Positions 12,791 to 23,434 of a DNA stretch of 64,000 bases are shown one piece after another; position 1 is the stretch's first letter; each line of letters starts with the position of its first letter. This stretch comes from Ascochyta rabiei. Lineage: Eukaryota > Ascomycota > Dothideomycetes > Pleosporales > Didymellaceae. A program made the position numbers and the translations under genes. The stretch is taken from positions 124,001-188,000 of the forward strand of contig NC_082412.1 of assembly GCF_004011695.2 (NCBI RefSeq), read 5' to 3'. The notes below the pieces were generated by a model that saw nothing but the letters and a program-made list of their open reading frames with translations, did not search any database and was not told the DNA's origin.

Positions 12791-13711
12791 ATTTAAATCC
12801 TTTATACTCCTCTTAGAACAGGCAGCTAATTAGCAGCAGAGGAGCAGGAAAAACCTAGCCGTTACAATGGCAGAAGGACAACGCAACCTCTGCTTAACTA
12901 CTAGCAACGTAGAAGAGCTACCCCCTTGTTATAACCCTAGTTAGGAGCTAGACGCTTAATAATGCAATAATGTGCTTAGGGCGTTACTATTGCCTATAGA
13001 GCTACTACTTAACCCTTATATTAGAGGTAAGTTAGACGCTACAACAGCAGGCATTATAACACTAGACATCCTAACGCTACACGCTACATAACCTGCAATA
13101 GAATTACTGCAAGCTTCTATCCTATTGTTGCTAGAAGCACTTAATAAGGCAGAACTGTCTAGCGCCACTAAGCAGGAGATTAAAATCTAGTAATAATAAT
13201 TTAACTAGGCAGTTAAAACCCTGTAACAGACGCATGCTAGACAGGCACTAGATAGCTAATGCCTAGCATTTAAAAAGGCTAGCAGAATAATGCAAGTCCT
13301 TAATAATGTTCAGCCTAAGCTAAAACTTAGGACAGACAATAAGCCTCTATTAACCTAGTAGGTAGACTAGTAGATTAAGGATATAGACACAGCGTTCTAG
13401 TACGCTTAAGTACTTAAAGACTCTGTAACCCACACCTACTAGATTATAGGCACTATCCACTATAGTATCTACTAGGAATTAATTTAACAACATATTAATA
13501 AGGGATTAATGTAGACCTAGGCTAACCTCTGCGTAGAAGAAGAGTAGCTTGTCTAAGACCTAGTCTTTACACAGTACAAAAACTATAACCAGTACTTTAA
13601 CTATAAGTAGAAGTCTAATAATTTAGTTAACACCTTCCTAATAAAGTTAAATAAGTAGAAGTCTCTACTGCCCTGTAACTTTATGAAGTTTAAAGACAGC
13701 AGTAATAACTA

Positions 13712-14145
13712 ACGTACTCCACGGTCGAGCGGATCACACGATCGAGCGGATTACTCAAAACCCCACCAAAATTGTCCAAAACTACAACCCTTTATTTCAA
13801 CAACCACGTAATAAAATCTTCTTAGAATCTCAGAATAGTATTGTATAGTTATTAGTAAGTACATATCTAAGTTTCAGCTTTATAGCTATAATAGTTATAG
13901 AAATAGCCTGCAAATAGTGCTAAACACCCCTGTAGAACAGTAATCGCCTAATAACGTCTGTGTTATAGATTCTAGCACTCTAAGACTTTTAAATAATCTT
14001 ATTTATAATAGTGCAGCCCTGTCCTGAAAGTTTTAGAAGATTTTATTTCGTGGTTGTTGAGATAAAGGGTTGTGGTTTTGGACAATTTTGGTGGGGTTTT
14101 AAGTGATCCGCTCGATCGTGTAATCCGCTCGACCGTAGAGTACGT
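13712..14145. mobile_element. M2: MITE (434 bp) inserted in gypsy A gag
   Basis: Near-perfect TIRs of about 110 bp begin ACGTACTCCACGG and carry two boxes TCGAGCGGATYAC spaced 17 bp, then CCCACCAAAATTG. It is flanked by TA (13710-13711 and 14146-14147). The paralogous gypsy A' has the empty site (TA at 1703-1704), which proves the boundaries and the TA duplication. It is non-coding. The core box differs from M1, M3 and the Fot1 copies, so it probably answers to a different transposase. Confidence 0.92.
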
Positions 14146-17100
14146 TATAAGTTTAAGATAGCATTTATATAGAGCCTTACGCCCTCTATACTCTAATATA
14201 AAATCTAGCAGAATAGTAGTCTAGAACACATTACTAAGTAGGCGGAGTTTAAACAGGCCCTTTAGAACGCAGAAACCTAAACAGTCCCCTTAAACTTAGG
14301 GTTGCAGACTAAAGGTAGCGGTAGAAACAAGAGACCTCTTTCTTTAGACGCTAGAAGAAAGTTTAAAAGGCATAATAGTTAGGCGTTAACCCCCTCTAGG
14401 AGCGACACTAGGAAGCACCTAGGAGACCCCTACCTAATAACTAGTGCTGCTAATTTATTAGGCAGAAGATAGAACCCTAAGGGAAACAACTATTAATAAT
14501 CCTAAGGTTAACTACAGAACTAGGGACAACAGCCCTAGGGATACCAGCAGCAGGGCTATTAGAGAGGCTGCAGAGGCAGCTATTAACATTCTAGTAGCAA
14601 GCTAAATCTAGGAAATAGCAAGCCCTAGTTACTAACCTGTCCTACCTGCAGCTAGGGTTAGAAACTAAGGGGAAGTAAACCTGCATAACAGTTACAGTCT
14701 AGCTTAACAACGCTAATAGCATCCCTAGGACTCTCCAGGCTCTGTACGACTTAGGCTTAGAGCTAAACCTTATTACTAAGCATGTAGCTAGAGACCTAAG
14801 GCTTAACCTAGCAGGCACTAACTAACAACTAAAGGCTGTAGTCCTGGACAATACAGAGCTGTCCTTAACTAACTAGTACTAGTTAATAGTAGTCTACTAC
14901 AAGAGCAAAGGAGTACCTAAGACAATTAGACTAACTAAGTTCTAGTCTATATTATTTGTTAGGTACAACCTAGTCCTAGGGCACCTATAGCTAGCTAAAG
15001 CAGATCTATGTATCTGTTTCTTAGCAGAAACCTACAAGTAGTTTGCTAACAACGCTAAGAGAGTCTAGCTGTTAACAGCTAAACAATTATTCAGTAAAGT
15101 AGGTCTAGGCGAGCAGCTATATCTGCTACACTCTAGAAGCCTAAATATAGGCAGTCTAACGGACATCTACTAGGTAGACACTAGACAGATATTAGAGGCA
15201 GCTTGTCTTGCTAAACAGTTAAGAATTATAGCAGTAGGACTTAACAGCAGTGCTATCTTAGGAGATAACGCCCTAGATGTAGAAGAACTTAAGTACGTGC
15301 CTAAACACCTCTATTATAAATAGTTTACCTTTAGTAAACAGTAAATAAGCATGTTAGCACTACACTAGGAGTATAACTACTCTATTAAGATTAAGGATAG
15401 AGCTAAAGTTCCTAACCTTCTAATCTATAACCTGTCTTGCAGAGAGCTAGACATCCTCTAGGAATACCTTAAGACAGCACAGGAGAAGGGCTAGATCTGC
15501 CTAAGCAAGTCGCTAGCAGGTGCCCCTATTCTGTTTGTCCCTAAGGCAGACAGCACTATAAGACTATACATTAACTATTAGGGATTAAATAGGGTAACTA
15601 TTAAGAACTAGTACCCTATACTGCTAGTTAGCAAGATAATAGACTGCCTATTAAAAGTAAAGGTTTTTACTAAGCTAGATCTACACAACGCCTACTACAG
15701 GCTCTAGATTAAGAAAGGTAATAAGTAGAAGACTGCGTTTAAGACACAGTACAGTTATTTTAAATACCTAGTAATACCTTTTAGCCTAGCAAACGCGCTA
15801 GCCACGTTTTAATCCTACATCTACTAAGCCCTAGGAGGCCTACTAGATAGAACCTGCGTAGTCTACCTTAATAACATCCTTATCTACTCCTAGGATAAGA
15901 AGTACCACAACAAGCACGTTAAGGAGGTCCTAGATCGCCTAGTTAAGTAGGGTATGTTTGCGAAGGCTAACAAGTGCGTCTTCTCTAGCAGGTTAGTAGA
16001 GTTTCTAGGATTTATTATTACACTAGATAGTGTGGTTATAGACCATAAGAGGGTCTGTACTATTACTAAATATCTAGAGCTGTTAAGCTATAAGGACATT
16101 TAGGTGTTCTTAGGCTTTACTAACTTCTATAAATAATTTATTTTTAAATACTTAGGAATTGTCTAACTACTTATAGACTATATAACAGCCGCCTAGAACC
16201 TAACAGAAGACTAGGGGGTCCCTAGTCTAGAAAAAGAGAAGGTAAGACTAAAGAAAAGCTAAAAGAGACTAATTAAATAGTATAAACTATAGCACTAGCC
16301 AGAAGAATCCTGCACAGTGTTCCTTGCAATTAGGGAGAAGTTTATAAAAGCCCTAGTGCTACAACACTTTAACTCTAATAAGCCTATTATTATCCTTACA
16401 GACGCGTTAGACTTTGCTATAGCAGCTATCCTGTTACAACCCTAGACATCTAAAGTAGCAACAGAGCAGCACTAGAAACTAGTAGCGTTCTAGAGCTAGA
16501 AGTTCTAAGGTCTATCTATTAGATAGCATACCTATAACAAGGAACTCTTAGTAATTACTAAAGCTTTTAGGTAGTAGAGGCATTACCTTAAATACGCCCC
16601 TGTAACAATCTAGGTACTCTTAGATTATAATAACCTAAGGTACTTTATAACAACAAAGGAGCTCTCTCTAAAATAAGCCTATTAGGCGGAGGAGCTAGTA
16701 AGGTTTAACTTAAAAGTTAAATATAAGCTAGGACTAGAGAACGTAGTAGATAGTTCCTTAAGACGTCTAGATTATATATAAGGTCTTAAGGTTAGGGAAC
16801 AGTAAGCCCTTAGGGACGTTATGCTACCTACCTTACAATAGAAGCTTTAGATCTAGACAATTTAAAAGTCTAGGGCTTAAAAAGAAATATAGGTAATATC
16901 TAGGAGTAACGTACCTGTAGAAGACCTAGTAGAGGTCTAATAACTACCTAAAATTGTCCCTAAGAAATTCTGCTAACATTAGATTAGCCTTAGAGACTTG
17001 TCTCCTCTAGCTCTTAACCCTCTATCTAATAGCTATTAGAGCTAGGGTTAATCTAAAGACACTAAAGCTAGGGGACTAGACTTTAACGTTGCAGAAGCTC

Positions 17101-19920
17101 TCCTTTGTAGCCTAGACAACAGAGTTAGTGCCCCTACACACCTTGCAAACAAAGCTGCGCAGGGAGATTCTGCTTACGCCTTAGAAACCCTAGAACTCCT
17201 AATAGATTTTGTTAAGTAAGTCTAGTAATAGGACGCAGTATACCCTATAAACTAGTTATTAACAACCTAAACAGACAGCAGAGCGAAGAAGGGACAGCAC
17301 TACTAGGAGGTTAACCTTAGTAGGACCCTACGCAGAAGTAGGAAAGTTTAGATTCCTAACAATATTACACTGCGCTAAACTATCCTTTTAAGGAATTATA
17401 ATAACCCTATAGGGGGTCACTACAGCGTAGATAAGACTGCTAAAGTACTTAAGAGAAAGTACTACTAGCTATAACTAATAAAGGACGTATATAAGTATAT
17501 CTAAAGGTGTCCTATATACTAACTATATAAGATTAGGAGGTATAAGCTATAGGGATTACTTACACTATTACTAGTGCTAAACACAGCCTAGTAGTACTTC
17601 TCCCTTAACTTTATAACAGACCTACTAAAGTTAACAGATGCTAAGGGGAATAAGTATAACTCTATACTAGTCCTTATAGACTACTTTAGTAAGCACGTCT
17701 AGTACCTACCCTATACTAAGACAATTACTGCCTAACACCTAGCTAAGCTGCTTATAGAGCAGAGCTTTTTAAAGCAAGAACTACTAGATATATTGTTGTT
17801 GGATTAAGGTTTAGTATTTACTAGTTAATTCTGGTCTAATATATGCTACTACCTTAAAATTAACTACAAATTAAGTACAGCTTTCTACCCCTAGACAGAT
17901 AGGCAGATAGAGCAACAAAACTAGGAGTTAGAAACGTACCTCTACATATACATAAACTACTAATAAGATAAAAAGGTAGACCTTCTACTATACGCTGAGT
18001 ACACCTATAACTCTAAAGCTTACTCTGCCTACAGAGAATCTCCTATAAAGGTCGCCTTTAGCACAGACCCTAAAGGATTTAACAGGATGCCTAATAAGCA
18101 CTAGCTATAAAAACCCTAAACTGTCTAGGATAAGGATAAGGCAACACCAGAACTACGCTAGCAGGTTGCTAGCTGCCTATTAAACTAGCATAAGATGTAG
18201 AAAATAGCAAAGGAGGCCTTAGAGTACGTATAAAAAGGCAACGCCTAGTAGTACAATATAAAATAGTCTAAACAACACTTTAGTAAGGGAGACTCTGTTC
18301 TCCTTTAGGCTAAGAACCTAATAACAAGCTGTCCTTCTAAGAAGTTTAACGCTTACTACCTTAGGCTATTTGTAGTAATTAAGAAGGTAGGTAAACTGGT
18401 ATACAAGCTAAAGCTGCCCCTATTAATAGATAGAGTGCACCTAGTGTTTAATATATTACTCCTTAAGCACTAGAGGGAACCTCTTACAAGTAGTAGGTTC
18501 TAGCTAGGTCCTATTTGTATACTAGAAGACGTCTTACCTAGTAATAGGTTTAAAGTTAAAGGTATACTGTTACACAGAGATACTGCTGCCTAGGGAAGGG
18601 AGTACAGGGTTAAGTAGCTAGGTTAGCTAAATAAAGAAGCTACCTGGGAACTACTTAAGAACCTTAACTACTGTAATAAGATCCTTTAGGATTATTACTA
18701 ATACGCTTAGGCAGGTGTTCTATTAAGAGTAGGCTGTCCTACAACTAACAGACTAGCGCAACTAAAGTAAAAGAGAGGACGTCCTTAGAAGTCTGCCTTA
18801 TAAACCCTAATCTAGAATAGCTAATAGAAAGCGAGGATAGATAGTCCTAGGACTTGTGCTCTAGAGGCTGAAGGAGGCCTAGCGTCTATCTAATACATTA
18901 CTAGCAAAGACTAGCACATTTATAGGAGAGGAGAGTTTTATTATTATCTACTAGTCTATTAAAAAGTATTACAGAAATAGAGGGTCTTTATAACTACAAC
19001 TACAGCTTACGCAGCTCCTCTATAACCCTTAGAAGGGCTTATCTTATAGGAGGGGCTGCAACAGCAACAACTACCTAGGGTAGGTTTAGTTAGAGACAAC
19101 AAAAACTGCTTAAAAGGAGCTAACAGAGCCTAAACAGCAGAAGGCAGGTTAGTACTATAGTAGTACTACCGCTTTTCTGCCTTGTAAGCACTACCTATCT
19201 TCTAGAAGTAATCCTTAATTATGCTGTTAATTATAACTTTGTTAGGAAGCTTTATACTAACAGTCCTAACTACAGCCTATAAAAAAGTTAGCTCTATATA
19301 AGAAAGAGGGGGAGGAAAAACACCTATAATGTACCGCTTAAGGTTATACAACTAAGAAACCTAACAGGCTTAAGCGTACTTAGTCTTACTTAGACTAGAC
19401 TTATTAATGCAGTAAAAAACTACAGCATTATAGGCAATAAAGCTGTTATAATAAGCCTTAGTGTAGTTATAGGTAGTCTGCTAGTACACCTGCACCTAAG
19501 CAATTATATTATTGTTAGTTACCTAGTTACCTTAAGCAACTGTCTTATTATTTGTCTTACAGAGGGCACGCTTAATTAAGAAATTAAGCATGTTACAGGC
19601 TTAACAGAAAACAGGGTTAATCTACAAAAGTTAGCAGGAGTAGACATTAGGGCAGCGCAGGAAATACCTTAACACACCTCCCTTCCTTTAATTAGACGCA
19701 GTAGGGACATATGCTGAAGTTATCCTTACAAAGCCTATACTTACTAGGCTAACAAAAGACACAGATAAAAGATAAGATAGTGCTATTAGGGTTACTCTTA
19801 GATAAGGTAGTTAAGTGCGTAATGCTGGTACAGCACTAGTACTGTAAAAGCGACAGCTAGGGCTGTATACTCTTAGGCAGCTAGTAGACATAGCTAGGTA
19901 GAGCCTTACAGGATTGATTG

Positions 19921-19942
19921 ATTAATTAATCGATTAATTAAT
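19921..19942. repeat. 22-bp perfect AT-rich palindrome
   Basis: Four ATTA-type repeats face each other across a central CG (ATTAATTAAT then CGATTAATTAAT), identical to its own reverse complement and bordered on the left by GATTGATTG. No function can be assigned. Confidence 0.8.
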
Positions 19943-20211
19943 TGATAAGTTTAACGTCCTGTGTGAGTCTAAGACTATATAAGACGAGAGCAGTTAAGCT
20001 ACTCTAGTAATTTAAGGAGTGTCTTTCTTTAAAGGGATAGTAAACTTGTGTTTGTAGTCCAAAAGTAAGGGCCTGTGCCCTAGTTTGTTGAGAAGAGCCG
20101 TTGCCCTGTCGAATTAGGGTTGTGTAGAACTATCCTACAAGTAGGTAGTTCTAGCGTTTGTTGTTTGTTGTCTATTGCTAGCTGTTGCTATTGCAGTCGA
20201 CGGTCTTTATA

Positions 20212-20236
20212 TTGTTGTTGTTGTTGTTGTTGTTAT
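20212..20236 (+). repeat. (TTG)n microsatellite, about 8 units
   Basis: Uninterrupted TTG trinucleotides in the gypsy A 3' region. On the other strand they read CAA. This is notable because long CpA runs should be RIP targets, so the tract may have expanded after RIP. Confidence 0.8.
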
Positions 20237-20460
20237 TTGTTTGTCTATTACTATTGCTAGTAGTAGACTGCTGGGGGTGTTTAAGCCGTTGCTTAGTCGA
20301 TTTCGTGGGATATAGCTAGGGATATAGACCTGCTACTTTACTAAGGCAGCAGGTATCTATAGGCCTAAGAAGAGAGCTGTTGCTTTGTCAATAGAGTAGT
20401 CGTATAGGGGTAGGTTAAGCCGTTGCTTAGTCGATTTTGTCTAGTTATAGGAGGTTGGTA

Positions 20461-22323
20461 ACGTATTCAACGGGTAAGTCGGCCACACCGGCGAGTCGGC
20501 CACTCTGCCAAGACCACACCAACATTCTACCCTATTATGGCTTACATTAGCCCACATTGGCATTGTTTATAGTAGTACAGTATATAATATTATTTAGTAA
20601 CACCTTCTTTAGGCTTTTTACACGTGCGCGAGTTATGCCCTATATTGTGGCACTTTTTACAGCGTCTTTAGGTTGCCTTACCTCCTTTAACACGTACTTG
20701 CTTCCTTGCCTTCTTACCATCACTACGCGCCCTAAACTTAGTTAGAGTAGTTAATTAAAGGCCTTCCTTAGCTGTTAGGACTTTCTTCTGCTGTAACTGC
20801 TTTCTTTTATGCGATCTACGTCGCGTAGCAGCCTTATTTGCTGCTCGAAGCCTAGTAATCTCCCTTTAAGCCAACACTAGCTTATGCGCTACTATAGCTG
20901 CGCCTTTAGCAAGCTTTTTAAAGGCCTTAACTATTAAAGTTAGTAAGCTGCTTGCATGCCTTTGAATCCTCTCTCGAACTAGCGTTAATTGCGACCCTAA
21001 TTGCAGGGTAGTGCTTGGGGTTTGGGACTGCCAGGGCTCATCTTCTACAGTAGGTAGTGGTAGGGTACGTAGGCGGACATCAAGACCCATTATAACCTGT
21101 TCTGGGTCAAAGGGGACTATTCCAGCGCCTTAGAAGCCTCCTTAGATATTGCTAGAAGTAAATGTCTCCTTGTAGGCGCCTATAAAGCATAATAGGAACT
21201 TAGTTTTAGTAATATAAGTAATATAGTTATATATAAGATTCTTGGCTTAGCGCCTATATACCTTCTTTAGAGGGGCAAAATAACCTATATCTAGTGGTTG
21301 TAAGAGGTAAGATAAGTGTAGAGGCATACATAGTGTAATAATGTTTGCTTCCTTACAGTATTGTTAGAAGTTAAGGGAGTTGTGGCTCTTGTGGCTATTA
21401 ATAAGGAGCAGCTAGTGCACTCCTTAGGTGCGCGTCTTTATATAGGCATTAAAGTGCTTTAACCAGTCCAGACTAAGCTTGTTGGTAGTCTATCCGTTCT
21501 TAGAGACTCTAATAACCTAATTATAGGGCAGATTATCCTCTTTGTACCAGGCAGAGAGGTGGTTGCGGCCTTTAAAGATACTAAAGGGTAGAATAGCCTA
21601 CCCTGTGCTATTAATGCCCTGTATAACTGTTGTCTACTCTTAATTGCCCTACTACACTGCCTTTAGCCGTCCTTAACGCTCTAAACCTGTAACAACTGCT
21701 CCTACAGATATCTAGCCTATTATAAAGCCTGTCTTATTAAAGTTATATATGTTATTATCCTAGATGCTAGACTTAGCTTTAACATTTGCTATAAGCCTAA
21801 ACCAGCCTTGTATAATCTCTAGATCCTTATAGAGGGCTCTCTTGTAGTTGTACTTGCAAATAAACTTTACTTTAAGGTTAGGGCAGCGCTTAATAAATAT
21901 ATTAGGCTAGTTTATGCCAACATAGCCTATATTGCGTTCAGCACGCAAAGAATTAGCTATATTAGCTACAGCAGCTAGCTAAGAGGCAAATCCTCGTGCA
22001 TCTAGCTTAAGAATGTACTCAGCAATTACATCCTCCTTAGTCTGATCTATATTCTGTTAACTTGGCGTACAATTAGCTTATGTAGGTTGTCCTGTGTATT
22101 AATTGCGTAGTATACTGCAAGGCGCGTTATATATAGCTGTAGCGCGTTATATAGTAAGGTTCCTGTCTTATTTAAGTGCCTAGAGCGTAAGCTGTATTGC
22201 AGCCTCTTTTAAGGGCGTAGGTTTATATTGTTGTTAAGTCATCGCGTTATAAGGTAGAATGTTGGTGTGGTCTTAGCAGAGTGGCCGACTCGCCCGTGTG
22301 GCCGACTTACCCGTTGAATACGT
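20461..22323 (-). mobile_element. F2: Fot1/pogo-type DNA transposon (1,863 bp)
   Basis: Same family and same length as F1. It is flanked by TA (20459-20460 and 22324-22325). The TIRs start ACGTATTCAACGGG with the doubled box GCGAGTCGGCCAC. Differences from F1 that I compared are C/T and G/A, consistent with independent RIP after insertion. Confidence 0.9.
20590..22242 (-). pseudogene. Fot1/pogo DDE transposase, RIP-inactivated (copy F2)
   Basis: This copy keeps the start ATG (22242), but codon 3 is already TAA where CAA is expected. The ancestral length is 551 codons including stop (TAA at 20590-20592). The order is the same as in F1: CENP-B-like N-terminus, DDE core, and a C-terminal segment IVKAFKKLAKGAAIVAHKLV before the zinc knuckle. 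An open piece at 20866-21090 preserves part of the C-terminal third. No open frame covers the catalytic core, so it is inactive. Confidence 0.85.
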
Positions 22324-22364
22324 TATAGCTAGTTATAATAGGAGGTATTTGTAATAAAGTAATA

Positions 22365-22799
22365 ACGTACTCCACAAGCGAGCTGCCCACCTAAGCGAGC
22401 TGCCCACTTGAGTTTACACCAAAAATCGTGGTTTTTACACCTTAATAACTTCTTAATTATATTACAGAATTTCCTATAGTTTTAATATTCCTATTATAGA
22501 GGTCTAATGTTTTATTTCTCAAAGATATTAAAGCTCTACCTTTGCAATCTATTGAGATATAGAGAAGTGTGTCTAATTAGTCCCTGTATTTTAGCTTTGG
22601 CTTAATAACTTCTATATTTTAATAGCTAGAGCTTAGTAGTTTTAACGCTATATAGAGTATATAGGTGCAGCGTAATATTAAAATTTTTAGAGAATGTTAC
22701 CTTGTAGTGAAGAAGTTATTAAGGTGTAAAAATCATGATTTTTGGTGTAAAATCAAGTGGGCAGCTCGCTTGGGTGGGCAGCTCGCTTGTGGAGTACGT
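22365..22799. mobile_element. M3: MITE (435 bp)
   Basis: TIRs of about 90 bp begin ACGTACTCCACAAG and contain two boxes GCGAGCTGCCCAC spaced 17 bp, then ACACCAAAAATCGTGG. It is flanked by TA (22363-22364 and 22800-22801). The inner TIR (TTACACCTTAATAACTTCTT) resembles that of M1 (TTACACCTTAATATCTC), so M1 and M3 are sister families with different core boxes. The open frame at 22735-22941 is a chance read across the right TIR. Confidence 0.9.
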
Positions 22800-22801
22800 T
22801 A

Positions 22802-23279
22802 GCTGTGTAGTATTTGCTAGGCAGGCAATTGCTATAGCTAAGTTCTCTGTTTGTTGTGCCTTCGACCGGTCTAAACTTTTAAACGCACGGGCCATTGCAG
22901 AGATTTCATCTCAACTGAGACTAGATAACCACTCTGTTTAGCTTACAATAGCCAGCGCGCTTGTTCCAACGCCTACACTACAAAACAGACGCTAAAAATA
23001 GATGTTAGGAAGGCATGTTCGTAATATTGGGATGAAAAATCGATAGAAATCGACCTTTCTCTAACTATAAAAAGTTGGTGTTTAGTAGAGCCTTATAGGA
23101 GATATACGTTAGAGGGGGCGTTATAGTGTAGAGGGTAAGGGCTAGAAGGTAGATGTAGATAAGGGTGTAGGGATAATAAGGCACTGTAAGTAAGCAGATA
23201 CAGTCCTTATATACGCTAAATTCCCTCTACCTAGCAGCACTCTAGTAATAACCTAACCTCTTACTACTCTCTTACCTGT
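22802..23279. other. Gene-free filler with an unmutated ~220-bp island
   Basis: About 22,843-23,065 is rich in CpA/TpG and almost free of the CTA/TAG excess seen on both sides, although it lies inside the insertion stack. From about 23,066 to 23,279 RIP-like texture returns. Nothing in it resembles a gene or a known element. It could be host DNA carried in with an element, or a segment that was single-copy when RIP acted. Confidence 0.5.
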
Positions 23280-23434
23280 TGTTATAGGCTTAGACCTTGT
23301 CTAAGCCTTAAGCGAGACAGGATGGTCACGTGCCCCACAGACATATTAGAAGGACACGCAACATGTTACCTCCTTAAGAGATACAATACTATATTAACCC
23401 TTATTACATCCTACCCTAAGGCCAGTCTATAACA
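23280..23434 (-). repeat. 155-bp LTR-like repeat at the 5' end of chromovirus B, inverted
   Basis: It begins TGTTATAGGCTTAGACC and ends GGCCAGTCTATAACA. It is the reverse complement, with only transition differences, of the LTR at 28754-28908. With the coding strand running left to right, this repeat is therefore in the wrong orientation for a normal 5' LTR. Confidence 0.85.

Larger units (their letters stand above)
12592..18705 (+). mobile_element. Ty3/gypsy retrotransposon A, gag-pol (RIP-degraded)
   Basis: After the LTR, gag starts with an ATG at 12867 (MAEGQRNL) and is cut by MITE M2 at 13711. It resumes at 14148 and runs to about 14680. Pol follows: reverse transcriptase near 15490-16130 (ILFVPKADSTIRLYINY, FTKLDLHNAYYRL, catalytic box YLNNILIYS where YLDD is usual), RNase H (ILTDALDFAIAA near 16395), and integrase with H-H-C-C finger and core (LNFITDL, LIDYFSKHV, GLVFTSQFW near 17600-17830). 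The final part (EYRVKQLGQLNKEATWEL) resembles a chromodomain. No 3' LTR with the same U3 is found downstream. It is dead by dozens of TAG/TAA codons. Confidence 0.88.
18706..20460 (+). other. 3' region after gypsy A pol; no intact gene
   Basis: RIP-type sequence continues from the chromodomain-like end of pol to about 19,900. Degraded plus-strand coding texture remains there, but no domain is recognised. Further on it is low-complexity: a perfect AT palindrome at 19921-19942, a (TTG)n run at about 20212-20236, and two copies of a roughly 25-bp unit containing AAGCCGTTGCTTAGTCGATT (20282 and 20414). It is interrupted at the right by F2. It may be an extended 3' untranslated region of gypsy A or of an older element. 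Confidence 0.5.
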
